Source: Fictibacillus sp. b24
Lineage (GTDB): Bacteria > Bacillota > Bacilli > Bacillales > Fictibacillaceae
Direction: 5' to 3'
Assembly (NCBI RefSeq): GCF_030348825.1
Contig: NZ_JAUCES010000005.1
Span: 1,426,001-1,490,000, forward strand
DNA length: 64,000 bases
The position numbers and the translations under genes are program-made. Under the pieces are notes generated by a model that saw nothing but the letters and a program-made list of their open reading frames with translations, was not told where the DNA came from and searched no databases. This document shows positions 54,419-64,000 of this stretch, piece by piece (the first letter of the stretch is position 1; every line of letters begins with the position of its first letter).

Positions 54419-55609
54419 ATGAAAACCAATTGGAATCACATAAAAGGCTATATAAGGGTTGAAATTATTGGACAAGATTCTAGCTCTTTTATAAATACTT
54501 GCATACAATCTGGAATACAGATATGGGATATTCAGCCTCTTGATCATAGCCGCGTACTCGTCTCCATATCCTTATCTGATGTAAGAAAAGCAAAAGTCAT
54601 TCTAAAAGAAAACAAATTAAGAATTAGAATAAAAGAAAAGAAGGGTACACCTTTTCTATTGAATAGAATGTGGAAAAGAAATGGTTTTATCCTAGGGATG
54701 GCCTCTTTTATCTTTGTGCTTTTTTTATTATCTAATATGATTTGGAATATAAATGTTACGGGGGCAAATCCTAAGACTGAATATGAGTTAAGAAAAGCCG
54801 CTGTTGAAATAGGAGTGACGAAGGGGAAATTTATTTTTCTATTGCCTAACGTTAGAGAGATTCAGCGGGAATTAACAGAAAAAATGGACAATGTCACATG
54901 GATCGGTGTTACTCAACATGGTACCTCATATCGCTTGGAAGTAGTTGAAAAGGAGATACCTGAAACAAAACCGATTACCGGCCCAAGACATCTTGTCGCA
55001 ACGAAAGAAGCTGTAATTCATTCTGTATTCGTTGAAAAAGGACAACCCATCGTTGGTGTGAATGATTATGTTAAGAAGGGGTCCTTATTAGTTTCTGGGC
55101 TTATAGGAAAAGAAAAAAAACCACAGCTCGTAAGTGCAAAAGGGAAGATCTGGGGAGAAGTATGGTATCAAACAGAGGTGGAAGTTCCTTTAAATACTTC
55201 TTTTCAAACGTACACAGGAGAATATAAAAACAGACATTATGTATCCTTGTTTGGTTTAAATCTTCCGATATACGGATTTTCTGATGGAGAATTTAAAGAC
55301 AAAACGGAAACACTAAATGAAAGCCCTCTTTACTTAGCGAAATGGAAGATGCCCTTTTCTTATATAAAAAAAGAAATCAGGGAAACGGATGGAGTCAAGC
55401 GCTCCTACACGAAAGCAGAAGCCATCGAAGTTGGTAAGAAGATGGCAAAGAAAGAATTAGGAAAGAAATTGCCTGAAGATGCAAAAATTAAAGGTGAAAA
55501 AGTTTGGCAACAAAACGTCTCGAATGGTAAAGTTAAATTAACGATGCTCTACCAAGTAATTGAAAATATTGCATCTGAACAACCTATACCTATCCAACAA
55601 GGAGAATGA
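54419..55609 (+). CDS. yqfD: Sporulation protein YqfD
   Basis: 396 residues: an N-terminal cytoplasmic domain, a membrane helix at about 95-112 (GMASFIFVLFLLSNMIW), then a large outside part with VTGANPKTEYELRKAAVEIGVTKGKF and ITGPRHLVATKEAVIHSVFVEKGQPIVGVNDYVKKGSLLVSG. This is the stage IV sporulation YqfD family, partner of YqfC, mother-cell expressed. It overlaps the phoH RBS. Confidence 0.92.
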   Translation: MKTNWNHIKGYIRVEIIGQDSSSFINTCIQSGIQIWDIQPLDHSRVLVSISLSDVRKAKVILKENKLRIRIKEKKGTPFLLNRMWKRNGFILGMASFIFVLFLLSNMIWNINVTGANPKTEYELRKAAVEIGVTKGKFIFLLPNVREIQRELTEKMDNVTWIGVTQHGTSYRLEVVEKEIPETKPITGPRHLVATKEAVIHSVFVEKGQPIVGVNDYVKKGSLLVSGLIGKEKKPQLVSAKGKIWGEVWYQTEVEVPLNTSFQTYTGEYKNRHYVSLFGLNLPIYGFSDGEFKDKTETLNESPLYLAKWKMPFSYIKKEIRETDGVKRSYTKAEAIEVGKKMAKKELGKKLPEDAKIKGEKVWQQNVSNGKVKLTMLYQVIENIASEQPIPIQQGE

Positions 55610-55614
55610 GTAGT

Positions 55615-56577
55615 TTGTCAGAAACGAAAAGACTTAATTCATTACAACTCGAAAATACGACTGAAGCAGCTTCCCTTTTTGGGCCGAACGATGCTTTCTT
55701 GAAAGTGATTGAAGACAAGCTCAACGTGAGTATTGTTACCAGAGGAGAAGACATTTTAGTTTCAGGTGAACTCGCTAAAGCAGAAATGGTTGAAGAGACT
55801 CTGTTCGTCTTGCTGAAATTGGTGCGTAAAGGAATCAAGATTTCAGAAAGAGACATTGTTTATGCTGTTCAGCTTGCTGAAAAAAATATGCTGGATGAAT
55901 TAAGTGAGCTTTATGAAGAAGATATTGCGGTTACTGCAAAAGGAAAACCAATTCGTGTAAAAACTCTTGGTCAGCGGCATTACGTTCAATCCATGAGAAA
56001 GCGCGACCTTGTATTTGGTATTGGTCCTGCTGGTACTGGTAAGACCTATCTTGCTGTAGTTATGGCAGTTAACGCTTTAAAAGAAGGTAAAATGAAAAAG
56101 ATTGTACTTACTCGCCCTGCTGTTGAAGCAGGAGAGAGCCTTGGTTTTTTGCCGGGGGATTTAAAAGAAAAAGTGGATCCTTATCTGCGGCCTCTTTACG
56201 ATGCGCTGCATGACCTTCTAGGGGCTGAACATACTGAAAGGCTGATTGAGCGCGGGACGATTGAAATTGCCCCATTAGCGTACATGAGAGGCCGGACACT
56301 TGATGAAAGCTTTGTTATCTTAGACGAAGCGCAAAACACAACACCAGAACAAATGAAAATGTTTATAACGCGTCTTGGCTTTGGCTCTAAGATGGTTATT
56401 ACAGGTGACTTAACACAGATCGATCTTCCGCGTGGAAAAGAATCTGGGTTGAAAGTAACCGAAAAAAGGCTCGAGAGCGTAAAGGGCATTGATTTTATAT
56501 ACTTAAAACAATTGGATGTTGTACGTCATCCGCTAGTACAACGAATCATCGAAGCATATGAAACATACGAAGACTAA
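55615..56577 (+). CDS. phoH: PhoH-like ATPase/RNA helicase-type protein
   Basis: About 320 residues with an N-terminal KH-like domain, then the P-loop FGIGPAGTGKTYLAVVMAV, the LTRPAVEAGESLGFLPGD segment and Walker B VILDEAQNTTPEQMKMF. PhoH proteins are P-loop NTPases linked to RNA processing with YbeY. AAGGAG is 10 bases from TTG 55615 but abuts ATG 55606, so TTG is the better start. Confidence 0.93.
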   Translation: MSETKRLNSLQLENTTEAASLFGPNDAFLKVIEDKLNVSIVTRGEDILVSGELAKAEMVEETLFVLLKLVRKGIKISERDIVYAVQLAEKNMLDELSELYEEDIAVTAKGKPIRVKTLGQRHYVQSMRKRDLVFGIGPAGTGKTYLAVVMAVNALKEGKMKKIVLTRPAVEAGESLGFLPGDLKEKVDPYLRPLYDALHDLLGAEHTERLIERGTIEIAPLAYMRGRTLDESFVILDEAQNTTPEQMKMFITRLGFGSKMVITGDLTQIDLPRGKESGLKVTEKRLESVKGIDFIYLKQLDVVRHPLVQRIIEAYETYED

Positions 56578-56605
56578 GGCCTCTATTTTTATAGAGGCTT
56601 TTTTA
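56578..56605 (+). terminator. phoH terminator
   Basis: GCCTCTAT / ATAGAGGC around four T, then six T. Confidence 0.85.
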
Positions 56606-56737
56606 TGTGGTGTAAGAATTGGATAAGATGCTATAGAGAAGAATACAACGCGCTGAAAATTGGAACGATGCGGGAATTCAACTAGTCCAATACTTTTGAT
56701 GGTAGGGATACCATTTTTATTAACGATAAATCTGAAA

Positions 56738-56945
56738 TGATTGTTGCTTTTAAATCTTTTTTTCTTGTCTTCTTTGAATAGTTGGTTGTAGTGGAAGGTG
56801 GGAGACTCCTGCGGGACAGGCGGGCAGGTGAGACACTTAAGAGTAAAACGTACGAATGTGGCTCACCGCCTGCCCCGCGGAAAGCGAGCACCTGGAACGG
56901 AAATCAACCACTTTCAACCAAGAATAAATACGAAACCTGCTCTTT
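56738..56945 (+). repeat. Dispersed intergenic repeat, copy F
   Basis: Plus orientation: TTGTTGCTTTTAAATC, AGTTGGTTGTAGTGGAAGG, AGACTCCTGCGGGACAGG, GTGAGACACTTAAGAG...TACGAATGTGGCTCACC, CCCCGCGGAAAGCGAGCACC, GGAAATCAACCACTTTCAA. It breaks the yqfC-phoH / pgpH-era gene run. Confidence 0.9.
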
Positions 56946-57047
56946 AAGAAAAGGATTACTTTTATCTTTTTCGTTTGAAAAGTACCATATTTGTACAATT
57001 TTTGCTAAGATTAGAACAGGATGTACAAGTTTAAGGAGTGGTATCGC

Positions 57048-59168
57048 TTGTCCAATATCAGGCATCTTTTGTCCAATTACTTTCGTTTAAGTGTAGCAAC
57101 AGTATCCTTTATTGTTATGGGCATCATTTTGTTTTCCCTTTTAGTCAGCAATGTTACTCCCAATGTAGTGGACGTCAATGTTTATGAGCGTGCTCCTAGG
57201 GATATCCAATCTCCTATTACGATTCCGCTTGAAGATCAGACGGAAGCGAGGAAAAGGCTGGCTGAAGAGAGTGTTAAGAATGAATATACCTTTAATAAAG
57301 ATCTCGCTTTACTTCAAGCAGAAGCCTTGAAAGATCTATTTGATCTAGTTATAACCATTAATAAGTCAGAAGAGGAAAAAAAGGATGACGAAGCTCCGCT
57401 ATCCATGGATCAGAAGCTGGAACAGATAAAAGATTCAATAGACAAATCTGAAATATCTGATGAGACATATACTGCTTTGGCTCAAGCGAGTGTAACAGAA
57501 TTAAACAATATGAAAAATTTAGGTCCGGATGTTGTGAACAAGGTATTATCCAATCCTATCATGGTTGAAGAGGTAGAAGAGGCTAGAAATGAAGCTGTTC
57601 AACTGATCCGTGAAAACAGCAATCTGTCTTATTCTTTAAGGAATGCTACAGAAGAAATCACTAGAAGTTTTATTATTGCGAATAGAACGCTTGATACTGA
57701 GAAAACAAGACAAAAACGAAAAGAAGCAAGTGATAAAGTTGAAGAGGTTGTGATTAGAGAAGGAGAAGTCCTAGTTAAAAGTGGGTCGGTAATCACACCT
57801 GAAATCTTTGATAGGCTCAAAAAGGTTGGATTACTGGATCAGGAAATGAAAACGTATCCGTATTATGGTTTGTTCCTCTTTGTGTTGATCGTAATGGCTG
57901 GTTTGTATTATTTTATGAAAGAAGAGCGCGAGAAGGAGCATTTTAGAAAATATGTAACAATCTACGCCTTATTGTTCACGCTTACCCTCGTCGTGATGAA
58001 AGTATTAAGTATCAGTACCAACCTTGGTTTAACAAGTCTCATGTATGCCGTTCCTGTTGCTGCAGGTGCGATGATGATCAAGATGCTCTTTAATGAAGAG
58101 CTCGCAGTTGTTTCTACGATTATCTTTGCTTTTAGTGCAGCTTTAATCTTTAACGAACAAACAGCAGGAAACTTTAACTTTATCATGAGCATGTATGTTT
58201 TATTTAACGGAATTTCTGGAATTGTGTTTCTAGGCAAAACACAGCAGCGTTCGAAAATCCTTCAAGCTGGATTTTTTGTATCATTTATTGCCATCCTAAC
58301 TGTAGCGAGTGTTCTATTGTTGCAGAACGGAAAGTTCACATCACTGCAAATAGGATTAGATCTTGGCTGTGCAGCCATTTCTGGTTTTGTCTCAGCTGTA
58401 CTTACGCTAGGGTTGTTACCTGTTATAGAGTCTTCTTTTAACATATTGTCAGTAACAAAACTTATCGAACTATCTAATCCAAATCATCCTATATTGCGAA
58501 AAGTGCTGATGGAAGCACCGGGTACTTATCACCATAGCATCATGGTAGCCAATCTTTCTGAAGCAGCTTGTGAATCTATTGGTGCTAATGGACTTCTTGC
58601 AAGAGTGGGTTCATATTATCACGATGTCGGAAAAACGAAACGCCCCCATTTTTTTATAGAGAATCAAATGAATATGGAGAATCCGCATGACAAGATTGCT
58701 CCACAATTAAGTAAGACGATAATAACGGCGCATCCCTACGACGGGGCTGATATGCTTAGAGCAGAAAAAATACCGAAAGAGATTATTGACATAGCTGAAC
58801 AGCATCACGGAACGACTTTGTTAAAATTCTTTTATCATAAAGCAGCTAAGCTAACAGATAAGGAAGTCGCAGAATCAGACTTTCGATATCCTGGGCCAAA
58901 AGCACAAACAAAAGAAGTTGCAATTATCGGTATATCTGATGCTGTTGAAGCGGCTGTTCGATCATTATCGAAACCGACACCAGTTAAAATCGACGGAATC
59001 ATTCGAAAGATAATAAATGATAGACTTGAGGATGGACAGTTTGACGAATGTGACATTACCCTTAAAGAACTGGATACGGTAGCTAAGACATTGACCGAAA
59101 CATTGAAAGGAATTTTCCATTCCAGAATTGAGTATCCAGAAGAAACGAAAAAGGTGGAAAAACAATGA
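57048..59168 (+). CDS. pgpH: Cyclic-di-AMP phosphodiesterase PgpH (7TM-HD)
   Basis: About 706 residues that hydrolyse c-di-AMP. One N-terminal helix is followed by an extracellular 7TMR-HDED domain (about 40-270), then seven membrane helices and a cytoplasmic HD domain ([45 protein letters not shown]). AAGGAG stands nine bases before TTG 57048; the ATG at 57021 has no RBS. yqfF in B. subtilis; c-di-AMP links it to potassium control. Confidence 0.93.
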   Translation: MSNIRHLLSNYFRLSVATVSFIVMGIILFSLLVSNVTPNVVDVNVYERAPRDIQSPITIPLEDQTEARKRLAEESVKNEYTFNKDLALLQAEALKDLFDLVITINKSEEEKKDDEAPLSMDQKLEQIKDSIDKSEISDETYTALAQASVTELNNMKNLGPDVVNKVLSNPIMVEEVEEARNEAVQLIRENSNLSYSLRNATEEITRSFIIANRTLDTEKTRQKRKEASDKVEEVVIREGEVLVKSGSVITPEIFDRLKKVGLLDQEMKTYPYYGLFLFVLIVMAGLYYFMKEEREKEHFRKYVTIYALLFTLTLVVMKVLSISTNLGLTSLMYAVPVAAGAMMIKMLFNEELAVVSTIIFAFSAALIFNEQTAGNFNFIMSMYVLFNGISGIVFLGKTQQRSKILQAGFFVSFIAILTVASVLLLQNGKFTSLQIGLDLGCAAISGFVSAVLTLGLLPVIESSFNILSVTKLIELSNPNHPILRKVLMEAPGTYHHSIMVANLSEAACESIGANGLLARVGSYYHDVGKTKRPHFFIENQMNMENPHDKIAPQLSKTIITAHPYDGADMLRAEKIPKEIIDIAEQHHGTTLLKFFYHKAAKLTDKEVAESDFRYPGPKAQTKEVAIIGISDAVEAAVRSLSKPTPVKIDGIIRKIINDRLEDGQFDECDITLKELDTVAKTLTETLKGIFHSRIEYPEETKKVEKQ

Positions 59169-59632
59169 TACTACATGTAGAGTATTTAAACGAAATTGAT
59201 GAAAACAGTACAGAATTTCAGGAACTTTTAACAAAGGTACTTGAAAAAGCGGCTGAAATGGAAGAAACAGGCCAAGCGGAAGTATCTGTAACCATTGTAA
59301 CCAAAGAAAGAATTCAAGAAATTAATAGTGAGTATCGCCAAAAAGACAGCGTAACAGATGTGATTTCTTTTGCCATGGAAGAGATGGGTGAAGATGAGAC
59401 AGAAATTATAGGCGGAGAAGAGACGAGGTTTCTAGGAGACATTATTATCTGCTTAGATGTTGCTAAACAACAGGCTGAAGAGTATGGACACTCTTTAGAT
59501 AGAGAAATGGGCTTCCTTGCTGTACACGGTTTTCTGCATTTGTTAGGTTATGACCATATGAACGAAGAAGATGAAAAGAGAATGTTTGGCAGACAAGAAG
59601 AAATATTGGAGCAATACGGATTAAGCAGATGA
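59165..59632 (+). CDS. ybeY: Endoribonuclease YbeY
   Basis: A 155-residue zinc endoribonuclease for 16S rRNA 3' maturation and quality control. The zinc motif is [11 protein letters not shown] (three His). ATG overlaps the pgpH stop (ATGA). Confidence 0.96.
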   Translation: MILHVEYLNEIDENSTEFQELLTKVLEKAAEMEETGQAEVSVTIVTKERIQEINSEYRQKDSVTDVISFAMEEMGEDETEIIGGEETRFLGDIIICLDVAKQQAEEYGHSLDREMGFLAVHGFLHLLGYDHMNEEDEKRMFGRQEEILEQYGLSR

Positions 59633-60009
59633 TTTCATGGAGAAAGTTGTTCTCAAGTTTTATGTTTGCATTTGCAGGCATATTTACAACGTTTAAAACA
59701 GAGCAAAATTTTCGGATTCACACCTTTATAAGTGTAATCGTTATCACTACAGCGATTGCACTTGATTTTTCTTCATTAAAATTAATCATTTTATTGATTG
59801 TAATCGGTCTGGTTTTAGCACTCGAGTTGATCAACACTGCGATAGAAAACACAGTGGACTTAATCACACCAGAATATCATCTCCTTGCGAAGAAGGCGAA
59901 AGATGCTGCTGCAGGAGCAGTTTTGGTTTTTTCAATATTTGCTGTTATAATCGGTATACTGCTCTTTATTGAACCGCTTATGAACAGCATAAACAATATG
60001 AAGCAATAA
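59629..60009 (+). CDS. dgkA: Undecaprenol/diacylglycerol kinase
   Basis: A 126-residue membrane kinase: three helices and the signature [37 protein letters not shown] (Glu and Asn/Thr ligands for Mg-ATP). Gram-positive members phosphorylate undecaprenol for cell-wall lipid carrier recycling. The start overlaps the ybeY stop. Confidence 0.93.
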   Translation: MISWRKLFSSFMFAFAGIFTTFKTEQNFRIHTFISVIVITTAIALDFSSLKLIILLIVIGLVLALELINTAIENTVDLITPEYHLLAKKAKDAAAGAVLVFSIFAVIIGILLFIEPLMNSINNMKQ

Positions 60010-60016
60010 TTGTTAA

Positions 60017-61331
<1,315 letters not shown>

Positions 61332-61345
61332 AACTTTAGTATTTT

Positions 61346-61550
61346 CTCTAAAAGGTTGTTATTGTGTTTATTCATTTTCTTCATTGACAGGTTGATTGGA
61401 GAGGAGGATGGGAGACTCCTGCGGGATGAGTGGGACAGGTGAGACCCCTCAAAGGCGCGTTGCGGCGAGGGGGCTCACCGCCCGCCCCGCGGAAAGCGAG
61501 CATCTGGAACGGAAATCAACCACTTTCAACAGGTTAAATAAAAAAACTGT
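61346..61550 (+). repeat. Dispersed intergenic repeat, copy G
   Basis: Plus orientation: GTTGATTGGAGAGG, GGGAGACTCCTGCGGGATGAG, GGTGAGACCCCTCAAAGGCGC...GGGGGCTCACC, CCCCGCGGAAAGCGAGCATC, GGAAATCAACCACTTTCAA. It lies between era and yqzL. Confidence 0.9.
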
Positions 61551-61633
61551 TAAAATTTCCTTCACATGAAAAAAACAATTAAGGTGAACCTAGTTATAAC
61601 AGGAGAAAAACAAATAGAAAGGTGTGTCCAAAC

Positions 61634-61777
61634 ATGAAAGAATTTACTTGGAAAGTATTCTGTGAAACGGGCAGTATTGATACCTATTTGTTATACAAAG
61701 AGCTAGACCATGAAATAACAGCATTATCAGCAGTTATTCCTTATGAAGAGTCTCTTGAGGAACCTCCATTTCATTAA
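61634..61777 (+). CDS. yqzL: YqzL family protein
   Basis: 47 residues, MKEFTWKVFCETGSIDTYLL at the start and ending in an acidic tail with EEPPFH. It is a YqzL-type small protein, typically placed between era and recO. The RBS is AAAGGTGTG. Function unknown. Confidence 0.9.
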   Translation: MKEFTWKVFCETGSIDTYLLYKELDHEITALSAVIPYEESLEEPPFH

Positions 61778-61820
61778 TCGTAACTACGGTGCCTTCTTGA
61801 CGAGAGGGTGGTGATTTACC

Positions 61821-62564
61821 TTGCTTTATAAAGTCGAAGGAATAGTCATTAAAACCGTTCCGTATGGCGAATCCAATACAATTATAACTTTGTATACAAA
61901 AGAATTAGGGAAAATCGGCGTAATGGCTAGAGGGGCTAAAAAACCAAAAAGCCGCTTCACATCCATTACGCAGCTTTTTACATACGGAATTTTTGTTTTT
62001 CAAAAAGGAAGAGGGCTTGGAACACTGCAGCAGGGTGAGGCGTTGTCTTCTTTTCGCAAAATAAGAGAAGATTTAGTTAAGACCGCTTATGCTGCTTATT
62101 TAGCAGAATTGTTAGATAGACATACATCTGAAGATGATCTGAGGCCAGACCTTTTTGGATGGATTAAACAATCGCTGGAATATATCAATCACGGTATTGA
62201 CCCAGAAGTGATTACCTTTTTATTTGAAATGAAAATGATGAAAATAGCTGGAATTGTACCTGAGTTAACCAAATGTGTATCTTGTCACTCGACAGAAGGG
62301 GATTTTTCTTTTTCTATTCGAGAAGGTGGTTTTCTTTGTGAAAGGTGTTCTTATAAAGACCCTTATCGAATGAACATTTCTAAAGGTACAGCTAAACTTT
62401 TAAATATGTTTTACTACTTAGATTTAGCTAGACTTGGCAATGTATCTTTAAAAAAAGAAACGAAAAAAGAACTTAGGATGTTATTTGATGCATACATGGA
62501 TGAATATTCAGGTGTGTTTTTAAAATCGAAGAAATTCCTTAAACAATTAGATGATCTATCTTGA
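61821..62564 (+). CDS. recO: DNA repair protein RecO
   Basis: A 247-residue recombination mediator: an OB fold (MLYKVEGIVIKTVPYGESNTIITLYTKELGKI), a helical part, and a zinc finger (CVSCHSTEG...CERCSY). It helps load RecA on SSB-covered DNA. The start is TTG at 61821 behind GAGGGTGGTG. Confidence 0.95.
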   Translation: MLYKVEGIVIKTVPYGESNTIITLYTKELGKIGVMARGAKKPKSRFTSITQLFTYGIFVFQKGRGLGTLQQGEALSSFRKIREDLVKTAYAAYLAELLDRHTSEDDLRPDLFGWIKQSLEYINHGIDPEVITFLFEMKMMKIAGIVPELTKCVSCHSTEGDFSFSIREGGFLCERCSYKDPYRMNISKGTAKLLNMFYYLDLARLGNVSLKKETKKELRMLFDAYMDEYSGVFLKSKKFLKQLDDLS

Positions 62565-62600
62565 AAAACTGTGAAGCCCTAAATCTTTGCAGTTTTTTTA
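62564..62600 (+). terminator. recO terminator
   Basis: AAAACTG...CAGTTTTTTT with inner partial pairing, right behind recO. Confidence 0.7.
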
Positions 62601-62679
62601 GTTCGCATTCTTCCTTTAATAGGTTATAATAATGAAAATAAGTATAACACATTGGATGCGGCAAAAGGTGGTGTAAACA

Positions 62680-63315
62680 ATCGAACTAAATAAGAGGCAG
62701 CAAAAAATTATAGAGATTGTTAAAGATAATGGACCAATAACCGGAGAGCAAATTGCAGATCAGCTGGACTTAACAAGAGCGACTTTGAGACCAGATCTAG
62801 CTATTTTAACGATGGCAGGGTACCTGGATGCAAGACCAAGAGTAGGGTATTTTTATACAGGTAAGACGGGTTCACAATTGTTAACCGAAAAGGTAAAAAA
62901 GATTAAAGTTGCTGAGTTTACTTCTATTCCAGTGGTTGTTCAGGACTCAGCTACTGTTTACGAAGCGATTTGCACAATGTTTTTAGAAGACGTCGGAACA
63001 CTATTTATTATTAATAAAAACGGACATCTGGCAGGGGTCGCTTCACGAAAAGATTTATTGAGAGCAAGTATGGGGAAACAAGAAATAAACAGCATTCCAA
63101 TAAACATTATCATGACAAGAATGCCTAATATAACGTATTGTTTTAAAGAGGATTACTTGTTAGATATCGCTCACATTTTGATTGGAAAGCAAATCGACTG
63201 TCTTCCAGTAGTTAAGCGTTCGAACGAAGAAAGCGGTCTTGAAGTTGTTGGCAGAATAACAAAGACCAATATCACTAAGGCTTTTGTCGAACTAGCGCAT
63301 GACGAATTACTATAA
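62680..63315 (+). CDS. ccpN: Transcriptional repressor CcpN (no standard start codon)
   Basis: Repressor of gluconeogenic genes on glucose. The N-terminal winged helix reads IELNKRQQKIIEIVKDNGPI, then TGEQIADQLDLTRATLRPDL, and two CBS domains follow (SIPVVVQDSATVYEAI..., MPNITYCFKEDYLLDIAHIL). The frame is open from ACA-ATC at 62677, just after GTG-TAA (62671-62676). The B. subtilis protein begins MSTIELNKRQ, so ATC at 62680 (after AAAGGTGGTG) may be the start, or TAA is a nonsense change at codon 2 after GTG. The first in-frame TTG (62785) would delete most of the HTH. Length from ATC is 211 residues. Confidence 0.85.
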   Translation: MELNKRQQKIIEIVKDNGPITGEQIADQLDLTRATLRPDLAILTMAGYLDARPRVGYFYTGKTGSQLLTEKVKKIKVAEFTSIPVVVQDSATVYEAICTMFLEDVGTLFIINKNGHLAGVASRKDLLRASMGKQEINSIPINIIMTRMPNITYCFKEDYLLDIAHILIGKQIDCLPVVKRSNEESGLEVVGRITKTNITKAFVELAHDELL

Positions 63316-63333
63316 TGAAATGGGGAGGCCAAC

Positions 63334-64000
63334 ATGAAAGGACGTCCAATTGTATACGTCGTTTCCGATTCAGTTGGTGAAACGGCAGAGTTGGTTGTAA
63401 AAGCAGCTGCTAGCCAGTTTAATTCAACCGGGATTGAGATTAAACGTGTACCTTATGTAGAAGATAAAGAAACGATTGATGAAGTGGTCTCTTTAGCGAA
63501 AGACCATAATGGTATTATTGCTTTTACACTTGTGGTACCTGAAATAAGCAACTACCTTGCAAAACAAGCTGCATCACTCAACATCCCGACTGTGGATATT
63601 ATGGGACCGATGATGGACCAGCTGCAATCAAGATTAAATCAAGTTCCTAGATATGAACCGGGTGTTGTACACAAACTTGATGATGACTACTTTAGAAAAG
63701 TTGAAGCGATAGAATTTGCTGTAAAGTATGATGATGGAAGAGACCCGCGAGGTATTTTAAAAGCAGATGTCGTTTTAATAGGTGTTTCTAGAACCTCAAA
63801 AACACCTCTATCACAATATTTAGCACATAAACGATTGAAGGTTGCTAATGTGCCGATCGTTCCTGAAGTAGAACCGCCCGAAGAATTATTCAAGGTATCG
63901 CCTAATAAATGCTTCGGCCTTAAGATCACACCTGAAAAGCTAAACGACATTCGTCGTGAGCGTTTAAAAGCACTGGGGTTAAATTCAGAGGCAAACTACG
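63334..64000 (+). CDS. yqfL: PPDK regulatory protein family / YqfL, 5' part
   Basis: Runs off the window end after 222 codons. Starts [20 protein letters not shown] and carries the ADP-binding P-loop [18 protein letters not shown] of the DUF299 kinase/pyrophosphorylase family, which regulates pyruvate phosphate dikinase or PEP synthase. In B. subtilis yqfL follows ccpN and modulates CcpN control; the pairing is kept here. The RBS is GGGGAGG. Confidence 0.95.
   Translation, partial: MKGRPIVYVVSDSVGETAELVVKAAASQFNSTGIEIKRVPYVEDKETIDEVVSLAKDHNGIIAFTLVVPEISNYLAKQAASLNIPTVDIMGPMMDQLQSRLNQVPRYEPGVVHKLDDDYFRKVEAIEFAVKYDDGRDPRGILKADVVLIGVSRTSKTPLSQYLAHKRLKVANVPIVPEVEPPEELFKVSPNKCFGLKITPEKLNDIRRERLKALGLNSEANY

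Noticed and set aside
62785-63315. Short CcpN starting at TTG 62785
   Set aside because: It would begin within the recognition region of the HTH; the upstream codons encode the conserved CcpN N-terminus in the same frame.

Overview
The window is a piece of chromosome from a low-GC, endospore-forming member of the Bacillaceae. Sporulation genes (sigK, an alpha/beta SASP, sda, gpr, yqxA, yqfC, yqfD), competence genes (comER, comEA, comEB, comEC) and a long block with the Bacillus subtilis gene order yqeG to yqfL point there. A Fictibacillus-like genus is possible, but this is an impression and cannot be proved from the sequence. No rRNA, tRNA, CRISPR array, prophage or transposase gene was seen.

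Layout. 1-6120: the 3' end of a glucose 1-dehydrogenase gene, menA, a cluster of very small ORFs with two terminators, a module of ATP-grasp, DUF350 and lipoprotein genes like E. coli yjfC/yjfL/yjfM, an uninterrupted sigK, a SASP gene and a 24-residue membrane peptide. 6120-14550: pepF, pssA and an Mrp Na+/H+ antiporter operon on the minus strand that appears to lack mrpB. 14700-21020: a lipoprotein gene, sda on the minus strand with an upstream DnaA-box cluster, then yqeG-yqeH-aroE-yqeI-nadD-yqeK-rsfS-yqeM. 21300-25230: a sigma-54 regulated module (activator, three enhancer-like sites, a -24/-12 promoter, a GntP-family permease and 3-hydroxybutyrate dehydrogenase). 25250-28900: class I ribonucleotide reductase genes behind two NrdR-like boxes and a cobalamin riboswitch. 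28960-37320: comER/comEA-EB-EC, yqzM, holA, rpsT, gpr, yqxA (spoIIP is missing from its usual place). 37830-51060: lepA, hemW, the CIRCE-controlled hrcA-grpE-dnaK-dnaJ heat-shock operon, prmA, rsmE, mtaB, deoC, rpsU, yqeY. 51150-64000: nfeD-floA-yqfB, yqfC-yqfD-phoH, pgpH-ybeY-dgkA-cdd-era, yqzL-recO, ccpN and the start of the PPDK regulatory protein gene (glyQS is missing between recO and ccpN).

The most distinctive feature is a family of 200-300 bp structured intergenic repeats: seven complete or nearly complete copies plus degenerate fragments, found only between genes. Two other intergenic arrays are strictly phased: four CGTGAT motifs every 21 bp and six tandem 20-bp units. The best leads are the missing mrpB, a ccpN reading frame with no standard start codon because of a GTG-TAA, the combined NrdR and B12-riboswitch control of class I RNR, the sigma-54 ketone-body module, and the phased or structured intergenic elements. 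Core genes are named with high confidence from sequence motifs and gene order. Start codons were moved from the longest ORF wherever a ribosome binding site decides.
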